A stretch of DNA of 64,000 nt, from NCBI GenBank assembly GCA_002291465.1, contig CP021238.1, forward strand, positions 2,108,001 through 2,172,000, in the 5' to 3' direction. Position 1 is the first letter of the stretch, and every line of letters begins with the position of its first letter. The translations under genes were made by a program, and so were the position numbers. Positions 44,603 through 58,049 of the stretch are shown in pieces. The stretch is from Mycobacterium lepraemurium (GTDB taxonomy: Bacteria > Actinomycetota > Actinomycetes > Mycobacteriales > Mycobacteriaceae). The notes under the pieces are model-generated. The model saw only the letters and a program-made list of their open reading frames with translations. It ran no database searches and was not told the DNA's origin.

Positions 44603-45217
44603 ATGCACCGAGCACTGTCCGTAGCGTTGAGCGCCGCCACCGCGCTGGCGGCGGTCGGACTGGCGGCGTGTTCGACGTCGCACCCGAGAAGCGAAACGTC
44701 GGCCGCCTCGTCGCTGCCGTCGGCCACGTCGACTCCGATCGCGCTGCCGGCCACGACTCCCCTGCCGCCCCCCGAAGCCCTCACCGACGTGCTCGGCCGG
44801 CTGGCCGACCCGAACGTCCCGGGCGCCAACAAGGTGAGTCTGGTCGAGGGCGCGACGCCGGAGAGCGCGGCCACGCTGGACAAGTTCACCAATGCCTTGC
44901 GCGACAACGGCTACCTGCCCATGACCTTCACCGCGAACGACATCGCGTGGTCGGACCAGAACCCGTCGAACGTGAAGGCCAGCATCGCCGTCCACACCAA
45001 CCAGCCCAACAACGCCAACTTCACCTTCCCCATGGAGTTCACTCCCTTCCAGGGCGGCTGGCAGCTGTCCCGGCACACCGCCGAAACGCTGTTGGCCCTT
45101 GGCAAGTCACCGCAGGCCCCGACGTCTGCGGCTCCCGAGGGTCCGGGGGTCCCGGCACCGCCGGCCGAACCCGCCCCGCCGCCGGAGCCCGCGCCCACCC
45201 AAACCCCGCCCGGGTGA
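44603..45217 (+). CDS. lppK: Lipoprotein LppK
   Basis: A 204-residue exported lipoprotein. It has a signal peptide with a lipobox ([11 protein letters not shown], modified Cys at position 23), a Ser/Thr/Pro linker, and a globular domain [20 protein letters not shown] ... [20 protein letters not shown] that matches the MTB12-type low-molecular-weight antigen fold. The C-terminus is proline-rich. Homologue of Rv2116 next to mpa in M. tuberculosis. Function unknown. Its stop is 9 bases before the next gene. Confidence 0.9.
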   Translation: MHRALSVALSAATALAAVGLAACSTSHPRSETSAASSLPSATSTPIALPATTPLPPPEALTDVLGRLADPNVPGANKVSLVEGATPESAATLDKFTNALRDNGYLPMTFTANDIAWSDQNPSNVKASIAVHTNQPNNANFTFPMEFTPFQGGWQLSRHTAETLLALGKSPQAPTSAAPEGPGVPAPPAEPAPPPEPAPTQTPPG

Positions 45218-45225
45218 GCCGCGGT

Positions 45226-45525
45226 ATGTGGGTCGGCTGGCTCGAGTTCGACGTCTTGCTGGGCGACGTCCGCTCGCTCAAACAGAAGCGGTCGGTCATC
45301 CGTCCCGTCGTCGCGGAGTTGCAGCGCAAGTTCAGCGTCTCGGCCGCAGAGACGGGTTCGCACGACTTGTATCGACGGGCGGGCATCGGCGTCGCCACGG
45401 TGTCCGGCGACCGCGGCCATGCCGCCGACGTCCTGGACGCAGCCGAACGGCTGGTGGCCGCGCATCCGGAGTTCGAGCTGCTCTCGGTGCGGCGCCCGCT
45501 GGTTCGCAGCGACGACTTGGGCTAG
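45226..45525 (+). CDS. DUF503 protein, YlxP-like (Rv2117-type)
   Basis: A 99-residue protein. ATG 45226 (MWVGWLEFDVLLGDVRSLKQ) matches the usual family start; a GTG four codons upstream overlaps the lppK stop and is an alternative. Conserved KQKRSVIRPVVAELQRKFSV and a C-terminal basic tail. YlxP-type proteins are small alpha/beta proteins linked to ribosome-associated functions in other bacteria, but no activity is established here. Intact. Confidence 0.88.
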   Translation: MWVGWLEFDVLLGDVRSLKQKRSVIRPVVAELQRKFSVSAAETGSHDLYRRAGIGVATVSGDRGHAADVLDAAERLVAAHPEFELLSVRRPLVRSDDLG

Positions 45526-45538
45526 CCGGGCCGTCGGA

Positions 45539-47332
<1,794 letters not shown>

Positions 47333-47361
47333 CCTCTGACCGACCCCGTCGACCTGGCCGG

Positions 47362-48692
47362 CTAGGCCAGCGGCGACATTTCCTGCAGCATCGTCGGGAT
47401 CAGTTCGCTGACGGTGGGGTGGATGTGCATGGTGCGCGACAGCGTGGTGTAGGGCGCCTTGGCGGACATGACGTCCAGGATGGCGGCGCCCAGGATCTCC
47501 CGGGTGTCGGCGTCCACCACCACCTTCATGAAGCCTTGTGTCTCACCCTTTTCCACCGCCCGGCCCACCCTGGTCATCGGCCGCTTCCCGACCAGGGCCC
47601 TGCGCCCGGACGCACGGACCTGCTCGACGGTCATCCCGGCGCGCCCCAGCGGCGGGTCGATGTAGAGCGCGTAGGTGGTGATCCGGTCGCTCACCCGGCG
47701 CGGATCGTCGTCGAGCAGATGGCGGCGACGATCTCGAAGTCGTTGTAGGAGGTGTGCGTGAACGCGCCCCTGCCGTTGCAGTCGCCCATCGCCCAGATGT
47801 GGACGTTGGTCTTCAGCTGGTCGTCGACGAGGATGTAGCCGCGGGCGTCGGTCCGCACGCCGGCCACCGCAAGGTCGAGGTCGTCGGTGTTGGGTCGCCG
47901 TCCCACCGCCAGCAGCAGGTGGCTGCCTCGAATGGGCGGGGCGCCGTCACGCGGGGTCGGTTCTAAACCGTTGCCGGTCTTGGCTATTCGCACGTCGTAG
48001 GCGTTGACGACGATGTCGATACCTTCGGCCCGCAGGATTTCCTGCACCGCGGCCGACACGTCCTCGTCTTCGCGGGAGGCCAGCCGCGGGCCGCGCTCCA
48101 CCACGCTCACCGCGGCCCCGAAGCGCCGATACATCTGGGCGAACTCCAGCGCGATGTAGCTTCCGCCGACGATGACGAGATGTGTTGGCAACGTGTCGAG
48201 TTCGAGGATCGACACGTTGGTGAGGAAGTCGACCTCGGCCAGGCCGGGGGTGTCGGGCACCACCGCGCGGCCGCCGACGTTGAGGAAGATGCGTTCGGCC
48301 CGCAGCAGGTCCTCGCCGATCTGCAGGGTGTGCGGATCCCGGAAGCGGGCGTGGCCGCGGACCACGGTGCAGCCTGCCATGTCCGCCAACCAGTCTTCGA
48401 CGCCCTTGCGGTCGCCCAGCATGATCTCGTCTTTGTGTGCCTTGACTTTCGCCATGTCCACGCTGATCGCCCCGGTCCCAACGCCGTAGTCCGCGCCGCG
48501 ACGGGCCAGGTGGGCCGCATGCGCCGAGGCGACCAGCGTCTTGGTGGGAATGCACCCGGTGTTGACGCAGGTGCCGCCGATCAGTTTGCGTTCGATGCTG
48601 GCGACGCGCTGCCCGGCCGCGGTCAGCCGCCCGGCCAGCGGCGGGCCGGCCTGGCCGGCGCCGACGATGATCGCGTCGAAATGCTTTGTCAC
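47362..48692 (-). pseudogene. Flavoprotein disulfide reductase (mercuric-reductase-like), frameshifted
   Basis: GTG 48692 (MTKHFDAIIVGAGQAGPPLA) begins an FAD/NAD(P) pyridine-nucleotide disulfide oxidoreductase: FAD GxGxxG, redox-active GGTCVNTGCIPTKTL, second dinucleotide fold HLVIVGGSYIALEFAQMYRR, and VHIWAMGDCNGRGAFTHTSY. A base is lost near 47718, turning AAN-LL into AAICSTT and a stop. The dimerisation domain (RVSDRITTYALYIDPPLGRA ... ETQGFMKVVVDADTREILGA ... MHIHPTVSELIPTML) follows in another frame to 47362. No mercury-specific C-terminal Cys pair is visible, so it is not a true MerA. One indel only, so decay is recent. Confidence 0.88.
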
Positions 48693-48738
48693 TTAACGAC
48701 TGTCACTTAACGACTGTCACTTAACGACTGTCACTTAG
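48687..48738. repeat. 14-bp VNTR (three copies plus partial) at a gene junction
   Basis: The unit TGTCACTTAACGAC repeats three times head to tail (48687-48728), followed by a partial fourth copy TGTCACTTAG. On the minus strand each unit holds AAGTGACA, which supplies both the stop of the DUF4126 gene (in the last copy) and the GTG start of the disulfide reductase (in the first). A single copy would give a four-base GTGA overlap. Repeat expansion has separated the two genes by ~38 bases. Confidence 0.93.
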
Positions 48739-49246
48739 CGGCCGTCAGCAGATAACCAGTCAGCACGTGACCGGTCGCCGCGAGAATGGCGAACCCGCCT
48801 GCGATCGCCACCACGTCTTCGAGCAGCGCGATCGGCAGGTCCTTGCCGCCGGTCGCGGCGACCAGCCGCCGACGGGCGTGGTAGGCGCCCAGGGTGCCGA
48901 GCACCGCGCCTTCGATGACACCGGCCCCGAGCGCGGTGAAGGTCCAATACGGCCAGGCGCCCAGCGCCGCCCCGGCCAGCCCGCCGAGCACGATCCGGGC
49001 CGCGAAGATCGGCGCCGCCGTGCGGGCCGGCGTCTTGGGCAGCTTGTCGTTCACCAGTTCACCGACGGCAAGCACGGTGAAGACGATCACCGTGATGATG
49101 TTGGCCATCCAGGACGCCCAGGTGCCGTGCAGATCGACCCAACCGATGAAGGCGGCCCACGCCACCACTGCCGGCGCCGTCAGCGACCGCAATCCGGCGA
49201 CGACACCGATCAGCAAAGCCAGCAATACGATAAGCGCGTGTGTCAC
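48731..49246 (-). CDS. DUF4126 integral membrane protein (Rv2120c-type)
   Basis: A 171-residue membrane protein. GTG 49246 (VTHALIVLLALLIGVVAGLR) follows a very strong ribosome site (GGAGGAGGAT); the open frame beyond it lacks family sequence. About five hydrophobic segments, including WMANIITVIVFTVLAVGELV, ALGAWPYWTFTALGAGVIEG and VVAIAGGFAILAATGHVLTG. Conserved SLTAPAVVAW after the first helix. Function unknown. Matches Rv2120c in position next to hisG. Its stop is embedded in the VNTR. Confidence 0.88.
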   Translation of the reverse strand: MTHALIVLLALLIGVVAGLRSLTAPAVVAWAAFIGWVDLHGTWASWMANIITVIVFTVLAVGELVNDKLPKTPARTAAPIFAARIVLGGLAGAALGAWPYWTFTALGAGVIEGAVLGTLGAYHARRRLVAATGGKDLPIALLEDVVAIAGGFAILAATGHVLTGYLLTAAK

Positions 49247-49395
49247 GGGGATCCTCCTCCGCGGGCGAACAACCGGCGTCCGGTGCAGGGACGGCCCATT
49301 AGCCAACCCGGGCAATCCCCTGAGCGGGACGCTAACACAGCGACCCGGGCGGCACGATGCCTACGCGGCCGGCACCCGACCGGTACGGAGTGCGA

Positions 49396-50534
<1,139 letters not shown>

Positions 50535-50560
50535 GCGCCGGCCGGCAAAGTCACGGCGGT

Positions 50561-51229
50561 TTAGCCCCGGCCGGGCGTGGCGTCGCTTGGCCGGTCGAAT
50601 CCGGCGAGCGTAATACGCAGCGCTTCTTCCAATTGCTCGTGAAAGGGCCGGCTCTCGTCGATGTCCGAGCTCAACCATCCGTCGAGGACGAACTGGACGG
50701 TGGCCAAACTGGTGTGCACCAGCAGGGCGGGCCAAATGTCAAGCTCCGCAGTGACATTCATCCGCTGCGCGACCTGTTGGATCAGGTTGCTGTGATCGGT
50801 TTCGCTCATCAGCACGGACTTACGCAGCAGGTGAGGCGCGGTCGCGACGGCGTGCCGCCAAGTATCGAAGTCGCCCGCCGCGCCGACCTCCTTGGCGTGC
50901 GTGACGAACAGTTGGATCAATGCTTCGACCGCCGACACGTGCGCCAGCCTGGTGCGGTACGTGCCCACGATTGTGGCCGCCACCTCCCGGGCGGGATCGA
51001 CCAGCAGACCCTCCTTGGTGGGCGCGTACCGGAAATAGGTGCTGACCGAGATCCCGGCGGCCGCGGCAATGTCCTCGGTGGTCACCGCCTCGAAGCCGCG
51101 CTCGGCGAAAAGCTGGCGGGCTGTCTGCTGGATCTGCGAGAGCAGCTCGGCCCGGCGCCGGTTCCACAACGAGCTGCTATTTGCCGAGGGCGTGCTATCG
51201 CCTTCGGCAATCCGACATTCAAACCCCAC
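50561..51229 (-). CDS. TetR-family transcriptional regulator
   Basis: A 222-residue repressor-type protein. The N-terminal helix-turn-helix region is [20 protein letters not shown], then [20 protein letters not shown]; the helical ligand-binding domain follows. It is divergent from the mce operon across 267 bases and 26 bases upstream of hisE on the same strand. TetR regulators next to mce operons (for example Mce3R) usually repress them, so this protein likely regulated yrbEA-mceE. Ligand unknown. It remains intact though its presumed target operon is ruined. Confidence 0.88.
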   Translation of the reverse strand: MGFECRIAEGDSTPSANSSSLWNRRRAELLSQIQQTARQLFAERGFEAVTTEDIAAAAGISVSTYFRYAPTKEGLLVDPAREVAATIVGTYRTRLAHVSAVEALIQLFVTHAKEVGAAGDFDTWRHAVATAPHLLRKSVLMSETDHSNLIQQVAQRMNVTAELDIWPALLVHTSLATVQFVLDGWLSSDIDESRPFHEQLEEALRITLAGFDRPSDATPGRG

Positions 51230-51496
51230 GGCGCCGTCCAGCGACGAACTGAGATGAGTGACTCTACACTATTGAAAATCCCTCTCACGTAGGCCAGTGT
51301 GATACAGCACATGCCAATGAGCTGCGCACTTGTGGGGCCCGTTGGCACTATTTTAATAAAGTTAGAGCCAATGGCGCTCAACGACGTTCGCGCGGCACTC
51401 AGGATTCAGGGGTGGGAAGAGGGCCGATGAACGCGGTAGCTGGTACGCAATGACCTGTGCCATGGGTTTGCTGAACGGACCGCTGGTCACGCCGCG
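51230..51496. promoter_or_regulatory. Divergent TetR/mce intergenic region
   Basis: 267 bases between the TetR start and yrbEA. It contains an AT-rich stretch (ATTTTAATAAAGTTAG near 51350) suitable for promoters. No long dyad that I would call a TetR operator was found by eye. Confidence 0.4.
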
Positions 51497-52348
51497 ATGA
51501 CCGCGGCTTTGACCACGCCACTCGACGGCGTTGCTGCCATCCGGAACTGGTCGGTAGGCTACCTCAAACATCACCCGGTGGCGTCACTGACGACGGTCGG
51601 CGAGCAGTTCGTGCTGGGGGTGCGCACCATCCAGTACTTCTTCTAAGACCTGATCACCGGGCGATTCCAATGGCAGGAATTCGTCCGCCAAGGCGCGTTC
51701 ATGGCCGGCACCGCCGTGTTGCCCACCATCCTGGTCTCGCTGCCGATCAGCGTCACCCTGTCCATCCAGTTCGCATTGCTGGCCGGGCAGGTGGGTGCCA
51801 CCTCGCTGGCCGGCGCGGCCAGCGGGCTCGCCGTGATCCGGCAGGGCGCGTCGCTGGTCGCCGCGGTGCTGATGGCGTCGGCGGTCGGGTCGGCGATCAC
51901 CGCCGACCTGGGTTCGCGAACCATGCGCCAAGAGACCGACGCGATGGAGGTGATGGGCGTCTCGGGGGTCCGCCGGCTGGTGGTGCCCCGCTTCGCCGCG
52001 GCGGTGATGATCGGCGTGGCCCTCACCGGCGTCGTGTGTTTCGCCGGATTCTTCGCCAGCTACATGTTCAACGTGTACTTCCAGAACGGAGCGCCGGGCA
52101 GTTTCGTGTCCACCTTCGCGTCGTTCGCGACGACCGGTGACATGATCCTGGCGCTGCTCAAGGCGATCGTGTTCGGCGCCATCGTGGCGATCGTGTCGAG
52201 CCAGAAAGGCTTGTCCACCAAGGGCGGACCGACCGGCGTGGCCAACTCGGTGAACGCCGCTGTGGTGGAGGCGATTCTGCTGTTGATGATCGTCAATGTC
52301 GCGATCAGCCAGCTCTACATCATGTTGTCGCCCAGGACGGGGCTGTGA
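51497..52348 (+). pseudogene. YrbE-type MCE permease A, interrupted by TAA at codon 50
   Basis: ATG 51497 begins MTAALTTPLDGVAAIRNWSV and runs to FVLGVRTIQYFF, then TAA (51644-51646). The same frame continues unbroken as DLITGRFQWQEFVRQGAFMA, VTLSIQFALLAGQVGATSLA and GLSTKGGPTGVANSVNAAVV to 52348, 283 codons in all. This is the MlaE/YrbE permease half of a mycobacterial Mce lipid importer. The single nonsense change is its only visible lesion; an internal start (near 51701) would lack the first helices. Followed 1 base later by the second permease gene. Confidence 0.9.
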
Positions 52349-52349
52349 C

Positions 52350-53212
52350 GTGACAGCCTCGGCATACCAACCCTTCGCGCCGATCTCGGTGCCGCTGGCG
52401 CGGCTCTACCGCAGGGGCAAGGTCCCGGTCATCCGGCTCGGCCATCTGCTGGTCTTCTTCGTCCGGGCGCTGGTGGCCGTCCCGCTGGCCCTGCGCCAGT
52501 ACAGCGGCGAGTTCCTGCGGCTGCTGTCGAACATCACCTGGGGCAGCGGGTCGATCGTGGTCGGCGGCGGCACCGCGGGCGTGGCCGTGGTGCTGGGGAT
52601 GACGGTCGGCGCACTGGTCGGCATCTAGGGTTACAACTTCCTGGACCTGCTCGGCCTGGGACCGGCCACCGGATTCGTCTCCTCGTTGGTCAACACCCGC
52701 GAGTTGGCCCCGCTGATGGCGTCGCTGGCCTTCGCCATGCAGGGCGGCTGCCGCTTCACCGCCCAGCTGGGATCCATGCGCATCGCCGAGGAGATCGACG
52801 CGATGGAATCGATTGCCATTCGCCCGATCCCCTACTTGGTGACCACCCGGCTGATCGCGTCGGTGGTGGCGATCGTCCCGCTGTACGCGGCATGCCTAGC
52901 GATCGGTTACCCGGCACCCAAATCGTGGTGAGTATCGGCAGTGGCGGCTCGACCGGGTCCTACCTGCACTACTTCACCCTGATGCTGGCCGGCCAGGACA
53001 TCGTCTACTCGCTGTTCAAGGCGGTCGTCTTCGTGTGGATCGCCTCCACGATCCAGTGCTACTACGGGTATTACGCAAGCGGCGGGCCCGAGGGCGTCGG
53101 GGTGGCCGCGGGGCACGGCATGCGGGCCAGCATCACGGTGGTGATCATCGTGAACATGTTGCTCACCATGGCGCTGTGGGGCGTCGATTCCGGCGCAAGG
53201 TTCGGCGGGTAG
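52350..53212 (+). pseudogene. YrbE-type MCE permease B, nonsense plus frameshift
   Basis: GTG 52350 (VTASAYQPFAPISVPLARLY) reads to VLGMTVGALVGI, then TAG (52626-52628) where relatives have Glu before GYNFL. The frame continues GYNFLDLLGLGPATGFVSSL, GSMRIAEEIDAMESIAIRPI (the conserved YrbE coupling-like motif) to LAIGY. A one-base shift near 52908 then moves the end (VVSIGSGGSTGSYLHYFTLM ... GVDSGARFGG) to another frame, ending 53212. Partner permease of the Mce system; non-functional as it stands. Confidence 0.9.
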
Positions 53213-53235
53213 GCCGGTGGCGAGGTCGGTGGACG

Positions 53236-54803
53236 ATGCCCAATTCCTTTGAGCTGGACGGACGCGGCCCCTCGGACCGGCAGCTGTTCGGCATCGGCAT
53301 CGCGGTGCTGGTGGTCAGCGCCCTGCCCACCACCGTGATGTTGGTGAAATCGACTGGCAGGCTGGATGATTACGTGCGGGTGGTGGCCGACCTGGTCAAC
53401 GTGGGCGACGGCCTGCCGCAGAAGTCGGACGTCAAATACCACGAAGTGCTGGTCGACATGGTCGACGACGTCGTCCCCGCGGCCCACAGCAAACCCAACT
53501 ATGTCCACATCAACCTGAAAGAGGACTACGCCAAGTCGATTCCGGCCAGTGTGACCGCACGAATGGTGCCCAGCAACGTGTTCGCCGTGTCGTCGGTGCA
53601 ACTGGTGGGTAACGGGCCCGGCACGAAAATCCGGGACGGCACCCATATTCCGGAGGACAAGCGGCTGCCCACCGTGTTGTTCCAGACGACGGTCAGCAAG
53701 CTGCGCGATCTGCTCGCCGCCGCGGGGCGCAGCCGCGATGACAGGTCGGTGGGAATTCTGGCAGCGCTGGGGCGGCCACCGATCATCGGCGGGTCAGCCT
53801 GCTCAACGCCGAGGCGCAACTGAATCGCCTTCTCGATCAACTCAATTAGATAGTCAGCACCGACACCGGCCCGTCCACGGTGTCGGTGCTGCTGGATGCG
53901 ACGCGGGGCCTGGCGCAGACAGCGCCGGATCTGTTGGACGCGTTACACCAGGCCGTCGAGCCGATGCGGACCTTCGCCGAGACGCGCGGCCAGCTGGCGT
54001 CACTGCTGTCGGGCGCCGACTACACGGTGGGGACGACGCGTCAGTCCTTCGACAACCACATCGACCAATTGGTCAGGATCACCGCCGATTTCACGCCGGT
54101 GCTCGGTGTGTTGGCGCAGAAGTCGAACAACTTCGTGCCCGCGGTCACCAAACTGGACAATCTGGCCAACCAGTTCATGGAGCAGGTCTGGAACCCGCAG
54201 ACCAACCTGGGCAACATGCGCGCGATGCTGACCTTCACCCCCAGCTCCACCTACACCCGCGCCGACTGCCCGCATTACGGAGAGCTGAAGAGGCCCAGCT
54301 GCTTCACCGCCCCGCTGATTCCGGTGCGGCCCGACCTGCCCGACGTACTGCTGCCACAGAACTATCAGCCGCCCAAGGATCTGGCGCCGCCACCGGGCAC
54401 GGTGATCGGCCCGGACGGGAACCACGTCGCGGTGTGCCCGCCGCTGATCAACCCGACCCCGAATTTGACCGACCCCAATCCCCCCACTGGCCCCGGGGAT
54501 CACCTCGTCGCCGCCGGTGCCGGGGAGCGCCAATCCGGACAACCCGTCACCGGGGGCGCCAGCGACACCGCAACCGCAGCAACCGTGGGTCGCGCCGGTG
54601 GCGCCCAAGGCCCCGTGGATTCCCCAGTCCTCGTTCCGGCCGTCGTTCGGCGGCAACGCGGGTCCCGTGAGGAGCCAATACGAACGAACCATGCTGGGTG
54701 CGATCACCGGTGGACCCGCGTCGGCGGCGACCGAGTTGCTGCTGGGTCCCGTGGCCCGCGGAACGCGGTGTCGCTGGCGCATCCGCCCGGGGAGGGCAAA
54801 TGA
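53236..54803 (+). pseudogene. MceA-type substrate-binding protein, multiple lesions
   Basis: Starts MPNSFELDGRGPSDRQLFGI with a membrane anchor, then an MCE domain (DVKYHEVLVDMVDDVVPAAH is in the expected place). Lesions: a shift near 53770, TAG at 53847-53849 inside the helical domain (LNRLLDQLN then IVSTDTGPST), and shifts near 54490 and 54770, with the C-terminus (SLAHPPGEGK) ending at 54803. The helical part SVLLDATRGLAQTAPDLLDA to NHVAVCPPLINPTPNLTD and the Pro-rich tail are recognisable. Three indels plus one nonsense change. Confidence 0.88.
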
Positions 54804-55855
54804 GGTTTCGCGGCCCGCTCATCGCGCTGACGCTGCTCATGATCATCTCGCTGACGCTGACCTGGCTGGTGTATGTGAGCCTGCGCCGCGACGTGGTCGG
54901 CGACACGGCCCGGTATTCGGCGGTGTTCAGCGATGTGTACGGGCTGCGCGAAAGTGACGACGTCCGGATGGCCGGGGTGCGGGTCGGCCGGGTCGAAAAG
55001 ATCGAACTGGACGGGAAATTGGCGAAGGTCTCCTTCGTGGTGCAGTCCGAACAGAGGCTGTACGGGAGCACCCTGGCGTCGGTCACCTACCAGAACATCG
55101 TCGGCCAGCGCTATCTCGGGTTGTCATTGGGCGAGGAGGGCAATCCAGCGCAGCTTCCGCCGGGCAGCACCATCCCTCTGGAACGCACCGAACCCTCGTT
55201 CGACGTCACCACGCTGCACAACGGCTACGAACCGTTGTTCAGCCTGCTCAACCCGCACGACGCCGACAACCTGCCCAAGGGCATCATCGCCTCGCTGCAG
55301 GGCGACACGTCGTCGCTGGCCACCCTGGTCGGCCAGACTTCCACGCTCACACAGACTTTCGCGGGCCGCGACCAGGCGCTCGGCAACGTGATCACCAACC
55401 TGAACAAGGTGGTGGGCAACCTGGCGGCCCAGAACGACAACCCCGACGGGGTCATCACCCAGACCCGCAGCGTCGTCGGGGAACTCGACCGGCGACGCCC
55501 CGGCCTGGTGGCCTCGGTGGGGTCGCTGGCCCGGCTGAGCGATCGGCTGTCGGCCTCGGCCGCCGACGTGTACCCGACGCTGCGTGAGTTCATCGACCGC
55601 CAACCGGGCGTCACCAAACACATCATGGACGTCGAACCGCAGGTGGCCTTCTTCGGCGACAACATCCAGCTGCTGTCGAAGGGGCTCATCCGGGTGGGCA
55701 ACCAGGGCGCCTACGGCAACGCCTACGTGTGCGACGTGAACTTCATGGGATTTTTCCCGGGACTCAACGACGTCGTGCCGATCATCACCAACGCCGCCAC
55801 ACCCGGCAACCGGGCCTGGCACACCCCGAGATGCAGGAGCACCGTCGATGGTTGA
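54800..55855 (+). CDS. MceB-type MCE-family protein (only intact gene of this mce operon)
   Basis: A 351-residue protein with an N-terminal membrane anchor (FRGPLIALTLLMIISLTLTW), MCE domain (YSAVFSDVYGLRESDDVRMA GVRVG, and LGLSLGEEG), a long helical region (TLVGQTSTLTQTFAGRDQAL ...) and a conserved end with two Cys (NAYVCDVNFMGFF ... HTPRCRS). Mce proteins hexamerise to form a lipid-conducting tunnel from the cell envelope to the YrbE permease. The ATG overlaps the mceA stop (ATGA). No lesion seen, but with the permeases and partners broken it is unlikely to function. Confidence 0.9.
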   Translation: MRFRGPLIALTLLMIISLTLTWLVYVSLRRDVVGDTARYSAVFSDVYGLRESDDVRMAGVRVGRVEKIELDGKLAKVSFVVQSEQRLYGSTLASVTYQNIVGQRYLGLSLGEEGNPAQLPPGSTIPLERTEPSFDVTTLHNGYEPLFSLLNPHDADNLPKGIIASLQGDTSSLATLVGQTSTLTQTFAGRDQALGNVITNLNKVVGNLAAQNDNPDGVITQTRSVVGELDRRRPGLVASVGSLARLSDRLSASAADVYPTLREFIDRQPGVTKHIMDVEPQVAFFGDNIQLLSKGLIRVGNQGAYGNAYVCDVNFMGFFPGLNDVVPIITNAATPGNRAWHTPRCRSTVDG

Positions 55856-55882
55856 GTTGATGGCCGGGACCACGGCAGATCG

Positions 55883-56942
55883 ATGGTCGACAAGTCTGTG
55901 CGGCAACGGCTTTCGAGAATGACGAAGCGACCGCTGGAGAGCTACAACAAGACCTAGCTCGGGTTCGTCGCCGTCGCGGTGATCGCGGCGGTGATCGCGG
56001 TCATGCTGGTGGTGCACGCGCTCGGCGCCGGATACCGGCACTACACGGCCGAGTTTGCGTAAGCGGCGTCGCTGCGGGCCGGCAACCCGATCGTGGTGGC
56101 GGGCATCTCGGTGGGCACGGTCACCAGCATGAAGCTCGTCGGCGACCACGTCGAGGCGGGTCTGAAGGTGCGTGCGCGACAACATCAGCTTCGGCAAGGA
56201 TTCCCGGGCCCAGATCCGGGTCACCACCATCCTGGGTTCGCGCTACCTGGCGCTGGAACCCAACGGCCCGGCGCGCTTGCCCGGCAACACCTTCGGCCTG
56301 GCGCACACCGAGGTCCCCTACGACCTGCAGGCCGCGTTGCAGGACGCCACCACCGTCTTCGAGCAGGTCGACTCCGACCGGTTCGCCCAGTTGCTGGCGG
56401 TGCTGGGCAAGCAACTCGAGGGCCTGCCGGCCGTTGTGCCGCAGGCGATCACGAACATCGACACGCTGTCGTCGATCATCGCGACCCGGCGCGATCAACT
56501 CGGGCAGCTGCTTCGCAGCACCGAACAGGTGACCAACACGCTGCGCCGCCAGCAGGCCGGCATCGGCGCGCTCGTCGACCAGGGCCAGGACCTGCTGGGC
56601 CAATTCGTGGCGCGGCACGCCGTCTTCCATGCCATGATGCGATCCCTGTCCAGCCTGGTCGACACCCTGAGTCGGGTGGTGGTCAACGACCGGTCGGGGG
56701 TGGACGCGCTGCTCAAAGACATCCGCGATTTCACCGGCCTGGTGTCCGCGCACGACGACCTGCTGCACAGCCTGCTGCAGGTCAGCCCGATCTTCTTCCG
56801 CGAGGCGGCCAACCTCACCGGTAACGGCAACGCGATCAATTTCAACGCGCCCAACGTCCCGCTGATCGACTCGTGGATGTGCGCGATCAGCGGGCGTGCC
56901 AAGCAGTTCGGCATGATCCAGTACTTCAAGGACTGCAAGTGA
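55883..56942 (+). pseudogene. MceC-type protein, two stops and a frameshift
   Basis: A frame starting near 55883 (MVDKSVRQRLSRMTKRPLES) meets TAG at 55955-55957 in place of Trp. It continues LGFVAVAVIAAVIAVMLVVH, meets TAA at 56060-56062, continues AASLRAGNPIVVAGISVGTV, and shifts near 56170 into RDNISFGKDSRAQIRVTTIL, then open to FGMIQYFKDCK at 56942. The true start is uncertain; an ATG overlapping the mceB end leads into another frame. Membrane anchor plus MCE domain plus helical region are otherwise conserved. Confidence 0.87.
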
Positions 56943-58049
56943 CGCGGCTCGGCACGAAGGCGCTGGCCGTGGTGGCCGGCGTGGCTGTGGTCGCCGCCGC
57001 CGTCGGCATCGGATGGTGGCTGCTGCGCCCCGACGACGGCACAATCACGGGTGACCGCCCAATTCGACAGCGCCTCAGGGCTTTACGAGGGCAATGTGGT
57101 GGCGGTGCTGGGCATGCCGGTGGGCAAGATCAACAAGATCAACCCCAGGGGCGGCTACGTCGAGGTCGAGTTCACCGTCGACCGCGGCGTCAAGGTTCCC
57201 GCCAACGCGCAGGCCGTCACCGTGTCGACCTCCATCCTCACGGACCGGCAGATCGAACTCACGCCGCCCTACCGTGGCGGCCCCGTCCTGGGTAGCCACG
57301 ACACCATCGGGTTGCCGCGGACCAAGACGCCCGTCGAATTCAGCAGTGTCCTCAATGTTTTGGACAAGGTGACCAAGTCGCTGGAGGGCGGCGGCCCGAT
57401 CGCCGACGTGCTGGGCGGCGGTGCCGAGGTGGTCAACGGCAACGGCGAAAAGATCAAGGCGGCCCTCGGTGAGCTGTCCAAGGCGTTGCGGCTGTCCAGT
57501 GACGGCGGCGCGGCCACCCGCGAACAGATCACCACGATCGCCAAGAACCTCAGCACCCTGTTCGACGCCGTGGCCAGCAGCGACACCAAACTGCGCGAAT
57601 TCGCCTCCACCATCCACCAAGTCAGCCAGATCATGGCCGACGAGGACCTCGGCAGCGGCAACACCGGACACAAACTCGGCCAGCTGATCCGGCGGGCCGG
57701 CGACCTGCTCGACGCCAACCGCGACAACATCAAGATCAAGCACGCCGTGCTCAGCGGCAACGACACGCTGAAGACCGTGACCGACCAGCGGCGCGACCTG
57801 GCCGAGCTGCTGGACCTGGCCCTACTGGTGGCCGACAACGCCTACAACATGATCGACCGGGCGAACGGCAGCGTCCGCGCCCGCTTCCTCACCGACCGGT
57901 TGCTGTTCGACAGCCAGTACACCAAAGAGATCTGCAACCTGATGAGTCTGCGACAACTCGGCTGCAGCACCGGCACGATCCAGGACTTCGGCCCGGACTT
58001 CGGGCTGACCTATGTGCTCGACGGTCTGGCCGCCATGGGACAGAAATGA
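56939..58049 (+). pseudogene. MceD-type protein, one-base insertion
   Basis: GTG 56939 (VTRLGTKALAVVAGVAVVAA) encodes a membrane anchor. An extra G near 57048 (ACGGGTGACC) shifts the frame just before the MCE domain; the remainder AQFDSASGLYEGNVVAVLGM, VTVSTSILTDRQIELTPPYR through ICNLMSLRQLGCSTGTIQDF is open to 58049. A protein starting internally at 57051 would lack the membrane anchor. This single lesion makes it one of the least decayed of the set. It overlaps the mceC stop (GTGA). Confidence 0.88.

Noticed and set aside
44285..45076. N-terminal extension of mpa to 45076
   Set aside because: It overlaps lppK antisense, has no family similarity, and a well-placed ribosome site precedes ATG 44284, giving the exact family length.
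47362..48692. Calling the disulfide reductase a mercuric reductase (merA)
   Set aside because: It lacks the C-terminal vicinal Cys pair and N-terminal metal-binding domain, and has no mer neighbours; only the general fold is supported.
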